Assembly (NCBI RefSeq): GCF_016924665.1
Contig: NZ_JAFFJT010000036.1
Location: forward strand, 1 to 34,886
Length of the DNA: 34,886 bases
Reading direction: 5' to 3'
Source of the DNA: Nocardioides sp. SYSU D00038
Lineage (GTDB): Bacteria; Actinomycetota; Actinomycetes; Propionibacteriales; Nocardioidaceae
Both the position numbers and the translations under genes were made by a program. Below the pieces are notes generated by a model. It was not told the origin of the DNA. It was given only the letters and a program-made list of their open reading frames with translations, and made no database searches. Shown one piece after another: positions 7,096-13,087 of the stretch. Each line of letters starts with the position of its first letter. The first letter of the stretch is position 1.

Positions 7096-8162
7096 CAGCG
7101 CTCCTCCTGGGGGTTCATGGTCAGCCGCACGTTGGGCTGCTCGCCGTCGAGGCCGGGCAGCACGGTCACGTCGGTGACCGTGGGACGCAACGCCTCGGTG
7201 ATCGTGGTGATTCCGAGCTCGCCGACGGCCGACAGGCCGGCGCCGAGCAGCACGGGGGCGACGTAGGCGACCACCTCGTCGACCAGCCCGGCGCGCACGA
7301 ACGCCGCGGCGAGCGTCGGGCCGCCCTCCAGCAGCACGTGCCGCCGCTCGCGCCCGGCCAGCTCGCGCAGCGCCTCGTGCGGGTCGCGGGTGCGCAGGTG
7401 CAGCCACTCGCCCTCCGCGGCGAAGAACCGGCGTCCCGGCGCGAGCTCACGCTCGCCCATCACCACGCGCAGCGGCTGCACGGGCAGTGGCCGGTCGTCG
7501 GCGTCGCGCACGGTGAGCAGGGGGTCGTCGACGGCCACCGTGCCGGTGCCGACCAGCATCACGTCGCAGCGGGCCCGGAGCAGGTGGGTGTCGAGCCGGG
7601 CCGCCCGCGAGCTCACCCAGCGGCTGGTGCCGTCGGCGGCGGCGCTGCGTCCGTCGAGCGTGGTGGCGAGCTTCCAGGTGACGAACGGGCGGCCGCGGGT
7701 GACCGCGAGGGTCCAGACCCGGTTGAGGTCGGTGGCCTCCTCGGCCAGCAACCCGCCCGCGACGTCGACACCGGCCGCGCGGAGGCGCTCGGCGCCGCCG
7801 GCGGCCACGGGGTTGGGGTCGGCCTGCGCGAAGACCACCCGACGCACGCCGGCGGCGACCAGCGCCTCGGCGCAGGGCCCGGTGCGGCCGGTGTGGTTGC
7901 ACGGCTCGAGCGTCACCACCGCGGTGGTGCCGCGCGCCCGCTCGCCGGCCCGGGCCAGGGCGTCGGCCTCGGCGTGCGCGGTGCCCGCGCCGCGGTGGTG
8001 GCCCTCGGCGACGGTGGCGCCGGTGTCGTCGAGCAGCACGCAGCCGACCCGTGGGTTGGGGCCCCAGGGCACACCCGGGCTCGCGGCCAGCTCGAGGGCG
8101 CGCCGCATCGCGACGATCTCGCGCTCGGGCGCCGCCCCGGTCTGGGCCCCGCTGGTGGTCAT
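7095..8162 (-). CDS. ribD: Riboflavin deaminase/reductase RibD
   Basis: 355 residues in two domains. The N-terminal cytidine-deaminase-like domain has the zinc ligands HAE at 63-65, C88 in LEPCNHTG and C97. The C-terminal reductase domain begins near FVTWKLATTLDGRSA and has LLEGGPTLAAAF. It deaminates and then reduces the ribosylaminopyrimidine intermediate. I chose ATG 8162 over GTG 8171 because GGAAG lies 8 nt before the ATG. It is the first gene of the rib operon, under the FMN riboswitch. Confidence 0.96.
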   Translation of the reverse strand: MTTSGAQTGAAPEREIVAMRRALELAASPGVPWGPNPRVGCVLLDDTGATVAEGHHRGAGTAHAEADALARAGERARGTTAVVTLEPCNHTGRTGPCAEALVAAGVRRVVFAQADPNPVAAGGAERLRAAGVDVAGGLLAEEATDLNRVWTLAVTRGRPFVTWKLATTLDGRSAAADGTSRWVSSRAARLDTHLLRARCDVMLVGTGTVAVDDPLLTVRDADDRPLPVQPLRVVMGERELAPGRRFFAAEGEWLHLRTRDPHEALRELAGRERRHVLLEGGPTLAAAFVRAGLVDEVVAYVAPVLLGAGLSAVGELGITTITEALRPTVTDVTVLPGLDGEQPNVRLTMNPQEER

Positions 8163-8163
8163 C

Positions 8164-8190
8164 GTCCGCACTTCCGGTCCGGTCGCGGAC
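8164..8190 (-). promoter_or_regulatory. Possible SD-sequestering hairpin before ribD
   Basis: On the minus strand GTCCGC (8190-8185) and GCGGAC (8169-8164) can form a six-base stem whose loop contains the GGAAG ribosome-binding site of ribD, ending one base before the ATG. This is the expected layout of a translational expression platform for the upstream riboswitch. Formation in the FMN-bound state is inference. Confidence 0.4.
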
Positions 8191-8209
8191 TCCGGGGCGG
8201 ACGGCGAGC

Positions 8210-8228
8210 CGACGCACCACGTGCGTCG
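8210..8228 (-). promoter_or_regulatory. Hairpin between FMN aptamer and ribD
   Basis: CGACGCAC at 8210-8217 and GTGCGTCG at 8221-8228 form a perfect 8-bp stem with a 3-nt loop. It lies between the aptamer and ribD. No T-tract follows, so it is not a typical intrinsic terminator. It may be part of the expression platform. Confidence 0.5.
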
Positions 8229-8238
8229 ACGGTCGCCT

Positions 8239-8364
8239 GCGTGCGCTTCCCATCCGGACTTTCACCGTCGGTCCAGGAGTTCCACCTGGTCAACCGGTCG
8301 CTGGCTGCGACCGGGTCGCGGACTTTCACCGCCGGCTCGGAATTACACCGACCCCAGAGCACGC
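8239..8364 (-). ncRNA. FMN riboswitch (RFN element)
   Basis: Read on the minus strand, the conserved RFN blocks appear in order: GGGGTCGGTGTAATTCC, then CCGGCGGTGAAAGTCCGCGA, a variable stem, GGTGGAACTCCTGGACCGA, and CGGTGAAAGTCCGGATGGGA. The closing P1 stem is GCGTGC (8364-8359) with GCACGC (8244-8239). This matches the FMN-binding aptamer known to control riboflavin synthesis and transport genes. It lies 76 bases before ribD, so ribD-ribE-ribM-ribBA-ribH should be repressed when FMN is plentiful. Confidence 0.95.
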
Positions 8365-8368
8365 GAGC

Positions 8369-8398
8369 ATGTTGCACTCGTCGCGGCGAGTCTGCCAC
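8369..8398 (-). promoter_or_regulatory. Candidate promoter of the rib operon
   Basis: Minus strand GTGGCA (8398-8393), an 18-nt spacer and CAACAT (8374-8369) would start transcription within a few bases of the riboswitch P1 stem. Both boxes are weak matches (4/6 and 3/6). ACTCG and CGAGT form a short inverted repeat inside the spacer (8376-8391). The placement is good but the sequence is not decisive. Confidence 0.3.
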
Positions 8399-8399
8399 A

Positions 8400-8417
8400 G
8401 GCGCCCCGCCCGGCGCC
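8400..8417 (-). terminator. Weak hairpin after the metallophosphatase gene
   Basis: GGCGCC at 8400-8405 and GGCGCC at 8412-8417 flank a 6-nt loop and could form a 6-bp GC stem about 30 bases beyond the stop of the upstream gene. There is no T-tract. It would separate that gene from the rib promoter region. Confidence 0.3.
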
Positions 8418-8446
8418 GTGACCCCGGCCACACGTCCCGCCGAGGC

Positions 8447-9199
8447 TCAGGGCCGGGCGTACCAGACCCGCCGCGCCGGCACGTCGACGAGCTCCCGCTC
8501 GGGCCAGCGCAGCGCCGTCAGGCGGCCGCCGAACACCGCGCCGGTGTCGAGGCAGACGGTGTTGTTGACCCACTCGGCGCTGGCCACGGGCGTGTGGCCG
8601 TAGACGACGGTGGCCTCGCCGCGGTAGTCCCGGGCCCAGTCGTGGCGCACCGGCAGGCCGCGCTCGTCGGTGCGGCCGGTCGGCTGCCCGTAGAGCGCGA
8701 AGGCCCGGGCCCGGGGGCTGTCGACGCCCTGCAGCTCCTCGCGCAGCCCGGCATGGGCCACCACGAGGTCACCGCCGTCGAGCAGGAGGTGGTCGGGCAG
8801 CCCCTCGGCGAACTCGACGACGGCGTCGCGCAGCTCCGGCTCGGCCGCGAGCTGGGCCAGCGACTCGGCCAGCCCGTGGCGGACCTGCACGTGGGCGCCG
8901 CGCAGGGCACGGACCAGCTTGGCCTCGTGGTTGCCGGTGACGCACAGCGCGGTGCCGGCCGCGACCATGCCCATCACCAGCCGGAGCACGCCGGGGGTGT
9001 CGGGCCCGCGGTCGACCAGGTCGCCGACGAAGACGGCCGTCCGGCCCTCGGGGTGGTCGGCACCGGTGGCCCGGCCGCGCACGTCGTGCACCAGCCGCCA
9101 GCCGAGCCGGACGAGGAGGTCGCGCAGCTCACCGGCGCAGCCGTGGACGTCGCCCACGAGGTCGAAGGGGCCGGCCAGGTCGCGCCGGTCGAGGAACAC
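8447..9199 (-). CDS. Metallophosphoesterase (PPP/PrpE-like)
   Basis: 250 residues with the calcineurin-like phosphoesterase motifs in order: GDVHG at 16-20, GDLVDRGPD at 59-67, GNHE at 89-92, VVAHAGL in the middle and YGHTP near the end. These bind two metal ions. The closest recognised relatives are PrpE-type diadenosine tetraphosphatases and the phosphatase domain of bacterial Pnkp; the sequence does not decide the substrate (phosphoprotein, nucleotide or RNA end). It starts with GTG three bases after the rpe stop, so it is likely co-transcribed with rpe. Confidence 0.85.
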   Translation of the reverse strand: MFLDRRDLAGPFDLVGDVHGCAGELRDLLVRLGWRLVHDVRGRATGADHPEGRTAVFVGDLVDRGPDTPGVLRLVMGMVAAGTALCVTGNHEAKLVRALRGAHVQVRHGLAESLAQLAAEPELRDAVVEFAEGLPDHLLLDGGDLVVAHAGLREELQGVDSPRARAFALYGQPTGRTDERGLPVRHDWARDYRGEATVVYGHTPVASAEWVNNTVCLDTGAVFGGRLTALRWPERELVDVPARRVWYARP

Positions 9200-9202
9200 C
9201 TG

Positions 9203-9865
9203 CTAGCCGGCCGCGGCCTCGGCGGCGGCCCGGAGGCTCGCGACCATGGCGTCGGGGTCGTCGGCGGTGTAGACCGCGGAACCCGCGACGAAGACGTCGG
9301 CGCCGGCCTCGGCGCACCGCTCGATGGTCTCCAGGCTCACGCCGCCGTCCACCTGGAGCCAGGTCTGCCCGCCGGAGCGACCGATGAGATCGCGGGCCCG
9401 GCGGATCTTGGGCAGGCACAGGTCGAGGAAGCGCTGGCCGCCGAAGCCCGGCTCTACCGTCATCACCAGCAGCATGTCGAGCTCGGGCAGCAGGTCGGCG
9501 TACGGGTCCACCGGGGTGGCGGGACGCAGCGCCATCGACGCCCGGGCGCCCGCCGACCGGATCTCGCGGGCCAGCCGCACCGGCGCGGCCGCGGCCTCGA
9601 CGTGGAAGGTGACCGAGCCGGCCCCGGCCTCGACGTACGCCGGGGCGTGCCGGTCGGGGTCGTCGATCATCAGGTGGACGTCGAGCGGCAGGTCGGTGCT
9701 GCGGGCCAGCGCCTCGACCATCGTGGGCCCGAAGGTGAGGTTGGGGACGAAGTGGTTGTCCATCACGTCGACGTGCACCCAGTCGGCGCTCCCGATCCGC
9801 GCGACCTCGCGACCGAGGTCGGCGAAGTCGGCGTTGAGGATGCTGGGGGTGATCTGGATGCCCAC
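9203..9865 (-). CDS. rpe: Ribulose-phosphate 3-epimerase
   Basis: 220 residues, a TIM barrel interconverting ribulose 5-phosphate and xylulose 5-phosphate in the pentose phosphate pathway. ITPSILNADFADLG at the N-terminus, VHVDVMDNHFVPNLTFGP (metal-binding His and Asp), VHLMIDDP, MTVEPGFGGQRF and VDGGV are all visible. Ribulose 5-phosphate is also the substrate of RibBA encoded nearby. The start is the GTG at 9865, which has a TAGGAT hexamer 8 nt upstream (leaderless pattern). Close synteny with fmt, rsmB and rib genes is typical of actinobacteria. Confidence 0.97.
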   Translation of the reverse strand: MGIQITPSILNADFADLGREVARIGSADWVHVDVMDNHFVPNLTFGPTMVEALARSTDLPLDVHLMIDDPDRHAPAYVEAGAGSVTFHVEAAAAPVRLAREIRSAGARASMALRPATPVDPYADLLPELDMLLVMTVEPGFGGQRFLDLCLPKIRRARDLIGRSGGQTWLQVDGGVSLETIERCAEAGADVFVAGSAVYTADDPDAMVASLRAAAEAAAG

Positions 9866-9879
9866 GAAGGCCGATCCTA
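9866..9879 (-). promoter_or_regulatory. Putative leaderless promoter of rpe
   Basis: Minus strand TAGGAT (9879-9874) fits TAnnnT and lies 8 nt before the GTG start of rpe, with no Shine-Dalgarno sequence between. On the plus strand the same site reads TAGGCC followed closely by a GTG at 9889, so it may also serve psd, but that match lacks the last T. Confidence 0.45.
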
Positions 9880-9906
9880 GGCCCCCTCGTGCGAGACTTC
9901 CTCGTC

Positions 9907-10503
9907 ATGTCTGTTCGTCCGGCTCGCGGCACCCCGTGGTGGATCGCGCTCTCCTGGCTCCCCGCGCTGCTGCTGCGACCCCGCGGCCCGCGGCTGCTCG
10001 CCGTGCTCGTCGCCGCCGCGGTCTCGGCGTTCTTCCGCGACCCCGAGCGGCACCCGCGCGGCGACGGCGTCCTCGCCGCGGCCGACGGGCGGATCCGCGA
10101 GGTGGCGCAGCGCGAGGACGGGCGCTGGTTCGTCTCGCAGTACCTCGGTCTCTACAACGTGCATGTCTCCCGGATGCCGCTGAGCGGCGTCGTGACCCGT
10201 CGCGACCACATCCCCGGCGCCAAGAAGCTGGCGTTCTCCGACGACGCCGTGGCCAACGAGCGGATGGAGTGGGCCGTGGCCACCGAGTGGGGTGAGCTCG
10301 GCCTGACCCAGTTCTCGGGCGCCGCGGCGCGCCGGATCATCCCCTACGTCGGGGTGGGCGCCCAGGTGGAGCGGGGGATGCGGATCGGGCTGATCCGCTT
10401 CGGGTCGCGGGTCGACCTGCTGCTGCCGCACGGGTTCGTGCCCGTCGTCACCGTCGGCGACCGCCCCCGCGGCGGCCGCGACGTGGTGGCGGTGCAGGGA
10501 TGA
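9907..10503 (+). CDS. psd: Phosphatidylserine decarboxylase (short form)
   Basis: 198 residues. It decarboxylates phosphatidylserine to phosphatidylethanolamine at the membrane. One or two N-terminal hydrophobic helices (WWIALSWLPALLL, LLAVLVAAAVSAFF) precede FFRDPER at 42-48. NVHVSRMPLSGVV at 84-96 and the self-cleavage site RFGSRVD at 164-170 are visible; S167 would become the pyruvoyl group. The short length and FGS site place it in the short, archaeal/actinobacterial-type family. I chose ATG 9907; an in-frame GTG at 9889 is possible if the mRNA is leaderless. pssA starts 7 bases after the stop. Confidence 0.92.
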   Translation: MSVRPARGTPWWIALSWLPALLLRPRGPRLLAVLVAAAVSAFFRDPERHPRGDGVLAAADGRIREVAQREDGRWFVSQYLGLYNVHVSRMPLSGVVTRRDHIPGAKKLAFSDDAVANERMEWAVATEWGELGLTQFSGAAARRIIPYVGVGAQVERGMRIGLIRFGSRVDLLLPHGFVPVVTVGDRPRGGRDVVAVQG

Positions 10504-10510
10504 CGACCGG

Positions 10511-11230
10511 ATGAGGCTGCTGGGGGTCCAACGCCCCGGGCCCGCCGACGTGATGACGCTGGCCAACGCGGCCTGCGGTGCGGCGGCGGTGCTGGTCGTG
10601 CTCCACTTCGCCGAGCGCTCCCCCGCCACCCTGGACACCGATGGCATCCGCACGGTGACGATCCTGCTGCTGATCGGCACCATCTTCGACACCCTCGACG
10701 GCCGGCTGGCCCGCGGCGGGCGCGGCACCCGCCTCGGCCCGATGCTCGACTCGCTGGCCGACGCGCTCAGCTTCGGGCTGGCCCCCGCGCTGCTGCTCGC
10801 CCAGCTCGGCCTGCACACCGCCACCGGTGGGGAGCGGCTGGCGATCGGCGCCGGTTTCATCGTCTACGTCGGCGGCGCGCTGCTGCGGCTGGCCGACTTC
10901 TCCTCGGGGCGGCTGGGCGACCACCGGTTCACCGGGCTCCCCTCCCCGCTGGCCGCCGGCCTGGCCGTCGCCACCGGCCTTCTCACCTCGACCCCGTGGA
11001 TCGTCGCGGCGGTGCTCGCGGCCGTCGGGGTCCTCATGGTCAGCCGGCTGGGCTACCCCAAGCAGCGCGGCCCGATCCTGGCCGGCGCGATGGTGGCCTG
11101 GGTCTTCGGCATCGCCGGCTCGCTCGGGGTCTACGACGTGCGCATCGGCGCGGTCGTGATCCTGTTCGTGATCGGGGTCGTGATGCCGGCGCTGCCGCTG
11201 CTCGACCTGCGCCACCGCGCGGCCGCCTGA
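10511..11230 (+). CDS. pssA: CDP-diacylglycerol-serine O-phosphatidyltransferase
   Basis: 239 residues, a polytopic membrane protein. The CDP-alcohol phosphatidyltransferase motif is complete: D60, D63-G64, A67-R68, G76, D80 and D84, in a segment beginning DTLDGRLARGG. Several hydrophobic helices follow (IGAGFIVYVGGALLRLADF, AAGLAVATGLL, AVVILFVIGVVMPALPLL). It makes phosphatidylserine, the substrate of the adjacent Psd, so the pair forms the phosphatidylethanolamine branch. It ends at a large palindrome shared with the convergent polymerase gene. Confidence 0.93.
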   Translation: MRLLGVQRPGPADVMTLANAACGAAAVLVVLHFAERSPATLDTDGIRTVTILLLIGTIFDTLDGRLARGGRGTRLGPMLDSLADALSFGLAPALLLAQLGLHTATGGERLAIGAGFIVYVGGALLRLADFSSGRLGDHRFTGLPSPLAAGLAVATGLLTSTPWIVAAVLAAVGVLMVSRLGYPKQRGPILAGAMVAWVFGIAGSLGVYDVRIGAVVILFVIGVVMPALPLLDLRHRAAA

Positions 11231-11273
11231 CGCCGAGTCGTCGCTACTCGGCACGAGTAACGACGAGTCGGCG
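11231..11273. terminator. Long palindrome between convergent genes
   Basis: Two 20-base arms (11231-11250 and 11254-11273) around a 3-nt loop (GCA) pair at 18 of 20 positions. The palindrome starts immediately after the pssA stop and ends 3 bases before the polymerase gene's stop, so it probably terminates both transcripts. No T-tract is present on either side. The arm core GAGTCGTCG resembles the palindrome at 33687-33725. Confidence 0.75.
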
Positions 11274-11276
11274 CGG

Positions 11277-12239
11277 TCAGTCGGGGTCGGCCGGGGGCTC
11301 GGCGCCCTCGCGCTCGTCGCGCTCGGCCCACTCCAGCAGCGGCCGGAGGTCGAAGGGGTGGGCGTCGATGTCGGCGTGCAGGTCGCCGAGCTCGGCGAAC
11401 CGGCCGGGCACGGTCTCGATCGTGAAGTCGCGGGGGTCGGCGTCGTCGACCTCGTCCCACCGCACCGGAGTCGAGACCCGCGCGTCGGGCAGGCCGCGCA
11501 CGGAGTAGGCCGCCGCGATGGTGTGGTCGCGGGCGTTCTGGTTGTAGTCGACGAACAGCTTGCGCGGGTCGCGGTCCTTGCGCCACCAGGTGGTGGTCAC
11601 GTCGTCGGGGGCGCGCCGCTCGACCTCGCGCGCGAAGGCCAGCGCGGCGCGGCGTACGTCCTTGAAACCGTGGTCGGGGCGCACCCGCACGTAGACGTGG
11701 AGGCCGGAGCCGCCGGAGGTCTTGGGGTAGCCGGTGGCGCCGAGCTCGTCGAGCACCTCGTGGACGACGGAGGCGACCCGGCGGACCACCGCGTAGTCGC
11801 ACTCCTCGCCGGGGTCGAGGTCGATGCGCCACTCGTCGGGCTTCTCGGTGTCGGCGCGGCGGCTGTTCCAGGGGTGGAACTCGACCGTCGACATCTGCAC
11901 CGCCCAGATCACGCTGGCCAGCTCGGTGACGCAGAGCTCGTCGGCGGTGCGGTTCCAGCGCGGGAAGTGCAGCTCGACCGTCTCGACCCAGTCGGGTGCG
12001 CCCTTCGGCAGGCGCTTCTGGTGCACCTTGTCGCCGGCCAGCCCCTTCGGGAACCGGTGCAGCATGCAGGGCCGCTCGCGCAGGGCGTTGACGATGCCGG
12101 GCCCGACGGCGAGGTAGTAGTCGACCAGGTCGCGCTTGGTGGCCCCGGTCTCCGGGAAGTAGACCCGGTCGGGGTTGCTGACCCGGACCACACGGTCGTC
12201 GACCTCGATCTCGACGGACGGGGACTTCGAGGCGGCCAC
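11277..12239 (-). CDS. LigD-type polymerase domain protein
   Basis: 320 residues matching the LigD polymerase/primase domain (archaeo-eukaryotic primase superfamily) used in non-homologous end joining. The catalytic DxD is RIDLDPG (D140, D142); TSGGSGLHVYV at 174-184 and KLFVDYNQN with D231 complete the site. RFPKGLAGDKVHQKRLPKG at 62-80 is the conserved phosphate-binding region. There is no ligase or nuclease domain, and no Ku gene is in the window, so it is a stand-alone PolDom. It starts at GTG 12239, divergent from the ATPase gene with only 23 bases between. Confidence 0.9.
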   Translation of the reverse strand: MAASKSPSVEIEVDDRVVRVSNPDRVYFPETGATKRDLVDYYLAVGPGIVNALRERPCMLHRFPKGLAGDKVHQKRLPKGAPDWVETVELHFPRWNRTADELCVTELASVIWAVQMSTVEFHPWNSRRADTEKPDEWRIDLDPGEECDYAVVRRVASVVHEVLDELGATGYPKTSGGSGLHVYVRVRPDHGFKDVRRAALAFAREVERRAPDDVTTTWWRKDRDPRKLFVDYNQNARDHTIAAAYSVRGLPDARVSTPVRWDEVDDADPRDFTIETVPGRFAELGDLHADIDAHPFDLRPLLEWAERDEREGAEPPADPD

Positions 12240-12245
12240 GGGCCC

Positions 12246-12255
12246 ACCCTAGGGT
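12246..12255. promoter_or_regulatory. Palindromic bidirectional -10 element
   Basis: ACCCTAGGGT is a perfect 10-bp palindrome that reads TAGGGT on both strands. On the minus strand it lies 6 nt before the GTG of the polymerase gene. On the plus strand it lies 7 nt before the GTG at 12263 of the ATPase gene. Both distances fit transcripts beginning at the start codon. No -35 boxes are obvious. Confidence 0.5.
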
Positions 12256-12262
12256 GGCGCGG

Positions 12263-13006
12263 GTGGACCTGGAGCAGCCTCCGGTCGTGCGCGTGTCGGC
12301 GGCCCCCGGTGGCGAGCCGTTGCCGCGCGCGGAGTGGCCGCGCACGGTGCCGGCCGTCGAGCAGCTGCTGCGCGAGGGCCTGGACCTGCCCGCCGGGGTG
12401 ACCTTCCTGGTCGGCGAGAACGGCTCGGGCAAGAGCACCGTGGTCGAGGCGGTCGCGATGGCCTACGGCCTCTCCCCCGAGGGCGGCTCCACCCACGGCC
12501 GGCACACGACCCGCGCCACGGAGTCGCCCCTCGGCGACCGGTTGCAGCTCCAGCGCGGGCTGGGGTCGGGTCGCTGCGGGTTCTTCCTGCGCGCCGAGAC
12601 CATGCACGGTTGGTACACCTACATGGACGAGCACGGCGGCGGCAGCGACCCGGACTACCACGCGATGAGCCACGGCGAGTCGTTCCTGGCGGTGCTGCGC
12701 ACCAAGTTCGACTCGCCCGCCTTCTACTGCCTCGACGAGCCCGAGGCCGCGCTGTCGTTCTCCGCCACCCTCGGCCTGATGGCGACCCTGCACCGGCTCG
12801 CGGCGCGGGGTGGTCAGGTGCTCTGCGCGACCCACTCCCCCGTGCTGGCCTCCCTCCCGGGCGCGACGGTGCTCGAGCTCGGCGACTGGGGGATCCGGCG
12901 CACGTCGTGGGAGCGGCTCGAGCTCGTGCACCACTGGCGCGCCTACCTCGCCGCCCCCGACCGCTACCTGCGGCACGTGCTCGCCGACGCCGACGAGGAC
13001 GACTGA
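12263..13006 (+). CDS. Small ABC-like ATPase (COG3910 type)
   Basis: 247 residues. Walker A GENGSGKST at 51-59, an MSHGES signature-like loop at 135-140, Walker B YCLDEPE at 155-161 and a switch His in ATHSP (H191) define an ABC/SMC-like ATPase without membrane or coiled-coil parts. It resembles the single-domain predicted ATPases of COG3910; their role is not established. I chose GTG 12263 because a TAGGGT hexamer ends 7 nt before it; the GTG at 12254 overlaps that hexamer. Divergent to the polymerase-domain gene, convergent to rsmB. Confidence 0.8.
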   Translation: MDLEQPPVVRVSAAPGGEPLPRAEWPRTVPAVEQLLREGLDLPAGVTFLVGENGSGKSTVVEAVAMAYGLSPEGGSTHGRHTTRATESPLGDRLQLQRGLGSGRCGFFLRAETMHGWYTYMDEHGGGSDPDYHAMSHGESFLAVLRTKFDSPAFYCLDEPEAALSFSATLGLMATLHRLAARGGQVLCATHSPVLASLPGATVLELGDWGIRRTSWERLELVHHWRAYLAAPDRYLRHVLADADEDD

Positions 13007-13019
13007 GGCCCCTCCGGGG

Positions 13020-13087
13020 GGGATAGTCCCTGACGAAATGGCCCCCTCCTGGGCCCTCAGGGCGGCCATTTCGTCAGGGACTATCCC
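13020..13087. repeat. Perfect 24-bp inverted repeat over the rsmB stop
   Basis: Arms at 13020-13043 and 13064-13087 are exact reverse complements (24 bp, containing CCCTGACGAAATGG) with a 20-nt loop. It begins 13 bases after the ATPase stop, and the right arm contains the TAG stop and the last codon of rsmB. It can act as a terminator for both convergent genes, but the length and perfection of the arms, unusual for a terminator, suggest an inserted palindromic element. Confidence 0.8.

Noticed and set aside
7338..8603. Long plus-strand frame covering ribD and the riboswitch
   Set aside because: It runs antisense to ribD and through the well-conserved FMN aptamer, and the product shows no domain.
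11231..13087. IS element or transposon bounded by the two palindromes
   Set aside because: The palindromes differ in sequence, no transposase lies between them and no target-site duplication is visible.
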